Source: Candidatus Yanofskybacteria bacterium RIFOXYD1_FULL_42_10
GTDB lineage: Bacteria; Patescibacteriota; Minisyncoccia; 2-02-FULL-40-12; GWA2-44-9
DNA: 6,391 bases
Assembly: GCA_001795975.1 (NCBI GenBank)
Contig: MGLG01000035.1
Coordinates: 2,645 to 9,035, forward strand
Reading direction: 5' to 3'
Notes under the pieces: generated by a model
Seen by the model: the letters and a program-made list of their open reading frames with translations, nothing else
Database searches by the model: none
What the model was told of the DNA's origin: nothing
Part shown: positions 1 to 4,125 of the stretch, piece after piece
Numbering within the stretch: position 1 is the first letter of the stretch
Layout: each line of letters opens with the position of its first letter
Translations under genes and position numbers: made by a program

Positions 1-291
1 TTTTTCTTTTGCGTCCAGTGTCGCCCGATGGGCGACTGCGTCAACGCCGAGAGCAAGCCCGCTTACTATGGTGAAATAGTGCGACAGGTCTCTGGTTATC
101 ATCATAGCAGCTTCTTTGCCGTAACTGGTCAGTTTTCTTGTGCCGACGACGGCGAAACAATTATTGTTTAAAAGTTCTGTGTTTCCCCGGCAATACAATT
201 GTTTCGGACAATCATGTATTTCCCGCAATATTTGTGGAAAACACTTATCGTTATTTTTAATTTCTATTATTTCGCTTGAGTCGTAAGCCAT
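1..291 (-). CDS. dprA: DNA processing protein DprA, N-terminal part (gene continues past left edge)
   Basis: DprA binds single-stranded DNA in the cytoplasm and loads RecA onto incoming DNA during natural transformation. My translation of the minus strand gives 97 residues that stay open to position 1. Seen in it: a P19-Q-I-L-R-E-I25 segment and LYCRGN (32-37), which match the run-up to the DprA Rossmann fold; VVGTRKLTSYG (48-58), the VGSR-type nucleotide-fold motif; and SGLALGVDAVAH (77-88), the family's SGxAxGxDxxAH signature. The Rossmann motif starts near residue 48 rather than beyond 100, so the N-terminal SAM-type domain of many DprA proteins is absent. The ATG at 291-289 was chosen because an in-frame TGA lies eight codons upstream and because a promoter fits exactly in front of it. 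A TTG three codons upstream is a less likely start. The C-terminal half lies outside the window. The gene is divergent from all others here. Identification is confident; competence in this organism is inference. Confidence 0.93.
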   Translation of the reverse strand, partial: MAYDSSEIIEIKNNDKCFPQILREIHDCPKQLYCRGNTELLNNNCFAVVGTRKLTSYGKEAAMMITRDLSHYFTIVSGLALGVDAVAHRATLDAKEK

Positions 292-298
292 GGGGAAC

Positions 299-327
299 AA
301 AATACCTATTGTTCAGCACAATGTCAA
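299..327 (-). promoter_or_regulatory. Sigma70-type promoter for dprA, predicted leaderless
   Basis: On the minus strand a perfect -35 box TTGACA (327-322) is followed by a 17-nt spacer and the -10 box TATTTT (304-299; 4 of 6 consensus positions). Seven nucleotides lie between the -10 box and the ATG at 291, so transcription should begin at about 292-291 and the mRNA would have essentially no leader. This agrees with the absence of a Shine-Dalgarno sequence. The match is read directly; the start site is inferred. Confidence 0.7.
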
Positions 328-381
328 ATTTAATAAAACTTGATCCAATCCACCCAATAACCTCCCTCATGGCTTCGGGGT

Positions 382-428
382 GCCCCTCTTTCTGGTTGCG
401 GGAAGATACGCAATCCAGAAAGAGGGGC
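382..428. repeat. Long hairpin, 19-bp stem
   Basis: Positions 382-395 pair perfectly with 415-428 (14 bp). After one unpaired T at 414 the stem continues with 396-400 (TTGCG) against 409-413 (CGCAA). This leaves the 8-nt loop GGAAGATA (401-408). No T-tract follows on either strand, so it is not a typical factor-independent terminator. It lies upstream of both flanking promoters, outside the predicted mRNAs. Its arm begins with CCCCTCTTTC, which recurs in the left arm of the neighbouring palindrome at 511-520. Confidence 0.8.
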
Positions 429-553
429 CACGCCCTCCGCCCAGATAGGTTTGTATTGGAAACTGACACTCTGCCGAGAAAGGTCAAAGGAATATAAGCA
501 TAGCCATCCGCCCCTCTTTCATCCGCTGTGGGGAATTTTAAAATATCCGCGAC

Positions 554-572
554 GCCCCGCCCTTGGCGGGGC
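554..572. repeat. Small GC-rich hairpin inside the palindrome's left arm
   Basis: GCCCCGCC (554-561) pairs perfectly with GGCGGGGC (565-572) across a 3-nt loop, CTT. It has no counterpart in the right arm, so it looks like an insertion into, or a retained part of, one arm of the larger palindrome. No T-tract follows on the plus strand. Confidence 0.7.
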
Positions 573-643
573 AAGCCGAATAGCAAATTCCAATCTCCGC
601 CTTGGCGTGACCCCGCAATATGCGGTGGCTGTTCCGAGCGTAA

Positions 644-684
644 ATTAAATAGATGATTTTTTTAAGAAAAATCATCTATTTAAT
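644..684. repeat. Perfect 18-bp central hairpin of the palindrome
   Basis: ATTAAATAGATGATTTTT (644-661) and its exact reverse complement (667-684) enclose the 5-nt loop TTAAG. This A/T-rich stem is the symmetry centre of the 490-785 palindrome. Perfect 18-bp pairing surrounded by degenerate arms suggests the centre is either younger than the arms or under selection. It is mostly A-T pairs, so it could extrude as a cruciform. Confidence 0.85.
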
Positions 685-805
685 GCGAGTTTTGGAATTT
701 GCGTTAAAAGAGGGGTCCGGATATTAAAATTCCAGACCGGAGGTCGGAGCATTCGGATGAAAAGGGGCGGTGGCGAAGCGTATTCATTTTAAAAATCATT
801 TTTTA

Positions 806-814
806 TGATATTAT
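806..814 (+). promoter_or_regulatory. Extended -10 promoter for the glycosyltransferase-galT operon, predicted leaderless
   Basis: TGA followed by TATTAT (809-814, 5 of 6 to TATAAT) forms an extended -10 element. The start codon at 821 lies six bases beyond it, exactly where transcription should start, so the mRNA would begin at the AUG. No good -35 box is present at the usual distance, which is acceptable for extended -10 promoters. No Shine-Dalgarno sequence precedes the ATG. The start site is inferred from spacing. Confidence 0.55.
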
Positions 815-820
815 GATGGT

Positions 821-1537
821 ATGTATTTATCCGTCGTTATTCCCGCTTACAATGAGGCAAAGAGAATTATTCCGACCCTTGAATCGGTTTTTGATTATTT
901 AAAAAAACAAAATTATGATTACGAAGTATTGGTGGTGAATGACGGTTCCAAAGACAACACGGCAGAGATAGTCCAAAGTTTCCAGTCTCAAGTCCCAAAC
1001 TTAAAACTGATAGATAACAAGCAAAACCGAGGCAAGGCCAAGGTAGTTCAACAGGGAATGATGGAAGCTCACGGAGATTTGAAGTTATTTATGGATGCCG
1101 ACAATGCCACGACGATAGACAATCTTGATAAAATGCTCTCTTGGGTTGCGGGGGGGCATGACATTGTTATCGCCTCAATCGGCATCAAGGGCGCTGAGAA
1201 GATAGGCGAAGAACCGGTTTACCGCAGATTGCTGGGCCAGCTCGGCAATTTTTGGATAAGGTTTTGGGTGGCGCCGGGTATTCATGACACCCAACGCGGT
1301 TTTAAATTATTTACTAAGGAGGCCGCCGAGAAAATTTTCCCAAAGATGCGGACTTTCGGTTGGGGATTTGATGTTGAACTGCTTGCTTTGGCGAGAAAAT
1401 ATGGCTACAAAATAAAAGAAGTGCCGATTGTCTGGAAAAACGCCCCTGATTCCAAAGTGAACATTTGGGCTTATCCGAAAACATTATTACAAACATTAAA
1501 GATTTGGTGGAATTTAAAAACCAATAAATATGATTAA
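821..1537 (+). CDS. Family 2 glycosyltransferase, polyprenyl/dolichyl-phosphate glucosyltransferase-like
   Basis: This is a GT-A fold transferase expected to move a sugar from a nucleotide sugar, probably UDP-glucose, to a polyprenyl phosphate at the inner face of the membrane. Seen in its 238 residues: SVVIPAYNEAKRI (4-16) at the nucleotide-binding start, VVNDGSKDNT (38-47) with D41, NRGKAKVVQQG (69-79), the metal-binding D92-A-D94 in FMDADNATT, D156-T-Q-R-G-F-K162 where the DPG-synthase/ALG5 subgroup has D(S/T)QCGFKLF, and GWGFDVELLALARK near 180-195 followed by the EVPIVW motif. There is no hydrophobic membrane segment, unlike eukaryotic ALG5, so it is probably peripheral; the basic, Trp-rich tail could touch the membrane. 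The length is typical for a catalytic domain alone. The ATG at 821 fits the promoter spacing. The gene overlaps the next one by 8 nt, implying translational coupling. The family is secure; acceptor and sugar are inferred, and a dolichol-phosphate mannose synthase role is the main alternative. Confidence 0.9.
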   Translation: MYLSVVIPAYNEAKRIIPTLESVFDYLKKQNYDYEVLVVNDGSKDNTAEIVQSFQSQVPNLKLIDNKQNRGKAKVVQQGMMEAHGDLKLFMDADNATTIDNLDKMLSWVAGGHDIVIASIGIKGAEKIGEEPVYRRLLGQLGNFWIRFWVAPGIHDTQRGFKLFTKEAAEKIFPKMRTFGWGFDVELLALARKYGYKIKEVPIVWKNAPDSKVNIWAYPKTLLQTLKIWWNLKTNKYD

Positions 1538-2543
1538 AAAATTTTTATCCGAATTCAGACAGAACCTGGTTTCCGGCGAATGGGTTTTGTTTTCTGCCGG
1601 ACGGGCGAAAGGACACATCGCCAAAGAAAAGGAAGCGTTTTATAAACCAAAAGAGGGCTGTCCTTTTGATGATCCGGTTGCGTCTAGACAGGAAATAGTG
1701 TGGGGTTTTCCCGACAATGAAAAATGGAACATGATGGTGATTCAAAATAAATATCCAGCGGTTATGCCGGGAAAAGCCGACGAAGAAGCAACTGAAGGAT
1801 TATTCAAGATTCATGCCGCCGCTGGAAATCATGACATTATTATATTCCGCGAGCACGATATAACCCCTTATGATTTTTCAAAAGAACAATTTGCCGACGC
1901 AATCAAAGTATATAAAAGACGCTATAAAGAAATTTATGAAAAAGACGGCTACGCCGAATATATTTTAATTTTTCATAATTATGGACCGGGCGCGGGGGCG
2001 AGCATTTATCATCCTCATTCGCAGATCATTTCGTTTCCAGTTCTTCCGCCCGATGTTTACGGGAGCATTTACGGTTCGTTTGATTATTACAAAAAACACG
2101 GCAAGAAAATTTACGACATTATTTTGGAGTGGGAAATAAAACAAGCGAAACGAATCGTTTACGAGAACGAGTATTTTATCGCTTTTTGTCCTTTTGTTTC
2201 CAAATATCCTTATGAGGTAAGAATATTCCCTAAACAAAGCCACGCGCACTTTGAGGTATTGCCGGATGAACAAGATAAGTTTCTTGGAGAAGCAATTCAA
2301 GATGTTGTTGGTAAAATCGGGCGGGTTTTGGACAAGCCGTTTTTTAATTATTTTATTCATACGGCGCCGCTGAAAGACGATCTCGGAGAACATTTTCACG
2401 ATTTTTATTGCTGGCATTTGGAAATAGTGCCGAGATTGTCAATTGAGGGGGGTGTGGAATTGGGAACGGACATACATATAAATGTAGTTGACCCCGATGA
2501 TGCGGCGGAGGAATTACGGGGAGCCTGCTTGTTAGCTTGTTAG
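1530..2543 (+). CDS. galT: Galactose-1-phosphate uridylyltransferase-like protein (HIT superfamily)
   Basis: GalT exchanges UMP between UDP-glucose and galactose 1-phosphate through a uridylyl-histidine intermediate (Leloir pathway, cytoplasm). Seen in the 337 residues: an N-terminal R-Q-N...EWVLFSAGR segment (10-25); C44-P-F-D47; NKYPAV (73-78); NHDIIIFREHD (100-110) with H109 in the place of the metal-binding His; NYGPGAGASIYHPHSQ (150-165) with H163 in the nucleophile position and H161 as metal-ligand candidate; and the C-terminal domain segment HFHDFYCWHLEIVPR with GVELGTDIHIN. The usual CPFC metal motif reads CPFD, so one Cys ligand is an Asp. The start overlaps the glycosyltransferase stop by 8 nt and has no ribosome binding site, pointing to coupled translation. 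The last five residues (CLLAC) and the TAG stop are encoded by an octamer repeat array. Some relatives act on other nucleotide sugars or on Ap4A, so substrate is less certain than family. Confidence 0.85.
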   Translation: MIKKFLSEFRQNLVSGEWVLFSAGRAKGHIAKEKEAFYKPKEGCPFDDPVASRQEIVWGFPDNEKWNMMVIQNKYPAVMPGKADEEATEGLFKIHAAAGNHDIIIFREHDITPYDFSKEQFADAIKVYKRRYKEIYEKDGYAEYILIFHNYGPGAGASIYHPHSQIISFPVLPPDVYGSIYGSFDYYKKHGKKIYDIILEWEIKQAKRIVYENEYFIAFCPFVSKYPYEVRIFPKQSHAHFEVLPDEQDKFLGEAIQDVVGKIGRVLDKPFFNYFIHTAPLKDDLGEHFHDFYCWHLEIVPRLSIEGGVELGTDIHINVVDPDDAAEELRGACLLAC

Positions 2544-2581
2544 CTTGTTAGCTTGTTAGCTTGTTAGCTTGTTAGCTTGTT
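2527..2581. repeat. Tandem octamer array, GCTTGTTA x 6.9
   Basis: Six exact copies of GCTTGTTA (2527-2574) are followed by seven bases of a seventh copy (2575-2581). The array starts inside the last codons of galT and extends 38 nt into the galT-dedA gap. The galT TAG stop (2541-2543) is made by the second unit. As 8 is not a multiple of 3, every frame entering the array meets TAG within 24 nt. Gain or loss of units beyond two leaves the GalT C-terminus unchanged and alters only the spacing to dedA. It has no spacers and is not CRISPR. Confidence 0.95.
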
Positions 2582-2630
2582 TTAATTTTAATAAATTTCA
2601 AGATAACAATTAGCCATTAACAATGTATTT

Positions 2631-3251
2631 ATGACTGCAATAATTTCTCTAATCAGCAGTTGGGCGTTGGGCGTGATAGACAAAACCGGCTATGTCGGAA
2701 TTTTTGTGCTCTCTATGTTGGAAAGCGCGGCGATTCCGATACCATCGGAAGTAGTGGTGCCCTTTTCAGGTTTTTTAGCGTCATCGGGCAGATTCGGATT
2801 TTGGGCGGTAGTATTTGCGGCAACTCTTGCCAATTTAGCCGGCTCCATCGTTTTGTTTTTAATCGGCCGAAGCGGGGGACGATGGATTTTGGAGCGGTAC
2901 GGGAAATATGTTTTTATCCATCAAAAAGATTTGGATTTGGGCGATAGGTGGTTTTCTAAGTATGGTTCGGCGGCGGTGTTTTTCGGCAGGATGCTTCCGG
3001 TGGTGCGTACTTTTATATCTTTGCCGGCCGGTATCGCTCAAATGAGTTTTAAAAAATTTACGGCTTTTACTTTTTTGGGAGCCTTGCCGTGGAATTTTAT
3101 GCTCGCCCTGATAGGCCTGAAATTGGGCGATAATTGGGAGGTTTTGCATCCTTATTTCCAGAAATTAAATTATGCTATTGTCGGGGTAATAGCGGTTTTT
3201 ATAATTTTGTACATTAGGAAGCATTATAAAATGAATTACAAAACTCACTGA
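2631..3251 (+). CDS. DedA family integral membrane protein
   Basis: DedA (SNARE-associated/VTT fold) proteins are inner-membrane transporters; characterised members flip undecaprenyl phosphate or other phospholipids and depend on the proton gradient. The 206-residue length is typical. Seen here: L30-E31-S..IPIPSE40 on the re-entrant loop, with both acidic residues characteristic of the family; G79-R..GG and Y90-G; F118-G-R120-M-L-P123-V-V-R126-TFISLPAG134, the signature arginine region; F143...G150..PW154; and a C-terminal transmembrane helix (about 178-194) ending in basic KHYKMNYK. The first hydrophobic stretch includes residues 4-30. No Shine-Dalgarno sequence precedes the ATG; an ATG at 2623 is out of frame. 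The gene is 87 nt from galT, and that gap is partly the octamer array. Proximity to a polyprenyl-phosphate glycosyltransferase suggests lipid-carrier recycling, an inference. Its last codons and stop form one strand of the downstream palindrome. Confidence 0.92.
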   Translation: MTAIISLISSWALGVIDKTGYVGIFVLSMLESAAIPIPSEVVVPFSGFLASSGRFGFWAVVFAATLANLAGSIVLFLIGRSGGRWILERYGKYVFIHQKDLDLGDRWFSKYGSAAVFFGRMLPVVRTFISLPAGIAQMSFKKFTAFTFLGALPWNFMLALIGLKLGDNWEVLHPYFQKLNYAIVGVIAVFIILYIRKHYKMNYKTH

Positions 3252-3360
3252 AGGCATATCTTTTGCAGGGGGTTTTGAGCGAGACGACGCGAAAAATTCA
3301 GGATTTTTTAAGCTTCAAAAAATCCGTACCCGAAAAAAGATGTGCCGAGAAAGAGTTTTG
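3239..3360. repeat. Imperfect palindrome/branched stem-loop across the dedA-tpiA junction
   Basis: Inverted blocks nest in order: CAAAACTC (3239-3246) with 3353-3360; GGCATATCTTTT (3253-3264) with 3335-3346, mismatched at one or two positions; a G-run (3268-3272) with CCC (3329-3331); and a central hairpin GGATTTTTT (3301-3309) with AAAAAATCC (3317-3325), loop AAGCTTC. Between the outer stem and the central hairpin, 3273-3295 can form a weak extra hairpin (TTTT..GCG with CGC..AAAA), giving a possible three-way junction. The outer stem includes the dedA stop codon and ends 18 nt before the tpiA start. There is no T-tract after the plus-strand hairpin, so a standard terminator is unlikely. It could be a tpiA-pgk leader regulator, an mRNA-processing or stability element, or a DNA cruciform. 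Confidence 0.65.
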
Positions 3361-3378
3361 GGGTAGAAAATATTTTTT

Positions 3379-4125
3379 ATGACTAAAAAATTAATTGTTG
3401 CCAACTGGAAAATATTGCCTAAAACTCTTGCTGATGCCGAGGGGATTTTGGAGCGCGTGAATGATTATCTTGAATCACTGGGCGAGACAAAGGAATTTTC
3501 TCTAGTGTTTTGCCCGCCATCCGTTTTTCTAGAAGAGGTTGGCAAGATTTTGACTACCTCTCATTTTGAGCATGAGGCATCTCTGGGCGCGCAGGATACG
3601 GCGGAAGACCTTAAAAAACTGAATGTGCGGTATGTCATTGTCGGGCATTCGGACAGAAGATGGGGGCTTGGAGAATCGGACGAAATCGTCAACGAAAAAT
3701 TAAAATTGGTTTTGCAAAACGAAATGATTCCCGTTGTTTGTTTAGGCGAACGAACGCGAGACGGCGATTACAAAAGTTTTCTTGAAAATCAAACGCTCAA
3801 AACTTTTGACGGTTTGTCGGCCGACGATATTGGTAAATGCATTATTGCTTATGAGCCTGTCTGGGCGATAAGCACCGAGCTCAATGCCAAACCCGACACT
3901 CCAGAATCGGCCATTGAATCGATTAAAATAATAAGAGATTTTTTGATTAGCGATAGGCGATTAGCGATAGGCGATTTGCGTATTCTGTACGGCGGTTCAG
4001 TTAATTCTCAAAACATCCGTGATTTTATCATTCATGATGAGATAAGCGGAGTTCTTGTTGGCGGAGCGAGTGTAGATAAAGAGGAATTTGTTAAAATTCT
4101 CGAAGTTGTTAGTAAAAATTTATGA
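3379..4125 (+). CDS. tpiA: Triosephosphate isomerase, loop-3-deleted variant
   Basis: TIM interconverts dihydroxyacetone phosphate and glyceraldehyde 3-phosphate in cytoplasmic glycolysis. The 248 residues show the barrel's landmarks: ANWK with N9 and K11; GHSDRR with catalytic H90; VVCLGER with the conserved Cys; AYEPVW with catalytic base E159; ILYGGSV (202-208); and GVLVGGASV near the C-terminus for phosphate binding. Three oddities: after LGAQ72 only one residue (D73) precedes TAEDLKKLNVRYV, where ordinary TIMs have roughly a dozen more, including the TGE of interface loop 3; the Glu of GHSERR is Asp (D92); and loop 6 reads PVWAISTELNAKP instead of PVWAIGTGK and is slightly longer. The gene starts at the first ATG of the frame, without a Shine-Dalgarno sequence, and overlaps pgk by 4 nt (ATGA). 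Identity is secure; full activity is probable but not shown. Confidence 0.93.
   Translation: MTKKLIVANWKILPKTLADAEGILERVNDYLESLGETKEFSLVFCPPSVFLEEVGKILTTSHFEHEASLGAQDTAEDLKKLNVRYVIVGHSDRRWGLGESDEIVNEKLKLVLQNEMIPVVCLGERTRDGDYKSFLENQTLKTFDGLSADDIGKCIIAYEPVWAISTELNAKPDTPESAIESIKIIRDFLISDRRLAIGDLRILYGGSVNSQNIRDFIIHDEISGVLVGGASVDKEEFVKILEVVSKNL
3945..3976. repeat. 14-bp tandem repeat inside tpiA
   Basis: GATTAGCGATAGGC occurs twice head to tail (3945-3958, 3959-3972), with the first four bases of a third copy (3973-3976). The unit is not a multiple of 3, so the copies are read in different frames, giving the residues around SDRRLAIGDL before the ILYGGSV motif. By comparison with ordinary TIMs this segment keeps about normal length, so the repeat replaced coding sequence without a net frameshift. 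The core TTAGC also occurs in the galT octamer array. Confidence 0.9.

Larger units (their letters stand above)
490..785. repeat. 296-bp imperfect palindrome (long inverted repeat)
   Basis: Four blocks match in inverted orientation and in order. Block A is 490-525 against 754-785 (GAATA...CATCCG with small gaps). Block B is 532-549 against 717-733 (GGAATTTT..AATATCCG, a 2-nt length difference). Block C is 583-593 against 692-702 (GCAAATTCCAA, 11 of 11). Block D is 644-661 against 667-684 (18 of 18). The left arm has extra sequence between B and C, containing a GC hairpin (554-572), and between C and D. The right arm has extra sequence between A and B. GGAATTT of block B and AAATTCC of block C can also pair inside each arm, so alternative folds exist. 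No target-site duplication or transposase is visible. It lies between two divergent promoters and is therefore not a terminator for either neighbouring gene. It could be a structured non-coding RNA, a remnant of a small mobile element, or a cruciform or protein-binding site. Confidence 0.75.
292..820. other. Divergent intergenic region without a convincing gene
   Basis: These 529 bases separate dprA (leftward) from the glycosyltransferase gene (rightward). Open frames here are short, resemble no family I know, and overlap inverted repeats or the dprA promoter. The region holds the dprA promoter (299-327), a strong hairpin (382-428), a long imperfect palindrome (490-785) and the rightward promoter (806-814). 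Its middle has G/C-rich patches unlike the A/T-rich flanks. Positions 429-489 and 328-381 show nothing I can interpret. Confidence 0.75.

Noticed and set aside
225..245. DnaA-box-like TGTGGAAAA near the left end (replication origin)
   Set aside because: It is a single weak match inside dprA coding sequence without clustered boxes or an A/T-rich unwinding region tied to it.
257..586. Minus-strand open frame of 109 codons overlapping dprA's start
   Set aside because: It overlaps dprA in another frame, runs through the dprA promoter and the 382-428 hairpin, and resembles no protein family. The DprA reading is unambiguous.
276..648. Two short plus-strand open frames in the intergenic region
   Set aside because: They are built from inverted-repeat sequence, have no promoter or initiation signal, and show no recognisable motifs. 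Chance open frames in G/C-rich repeats are the simpler explanation.
644..684. Bidirectional terminator at the palindrome centre
   Set aside because: The flanking genes diverge from this region, so no transcript of a recognised gene reaches it, and no T-tract follows the stem.
382..785. tRNA or known riboswitch in the intergenic region
   Set aside because: There is no cloverleaf with a GTTCGAATC-type T-arm, and no riboswitch core I can recognise. The predicted promoters lie outside it.
1965..2417. 150-codon antisense open frame within galT
   Set aside because: It lies wholly opposite conserved galT coding sequence, has no family resemblance, and is explained as a shadow of galT codon usage.
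2527..2581. Short CRISPR-like array
   Set aside because: The units are 8 bp and contiguous with no spacers, and no cas gene is present. It is a microsatellite.
2660..3149. Alternative frames on both strands inside dedA
   Set aside because: They are shadows of the dedA frame, which carries all family signature residues.
3301..3325. Factor-independent terminator after dedA
   Set aside because: The stem is A/T-rich and is followed by GTACCCG rather than a T-tract on the plus strand. On the minus strand a T5 follows some bases away, but no leftward gene ends here.
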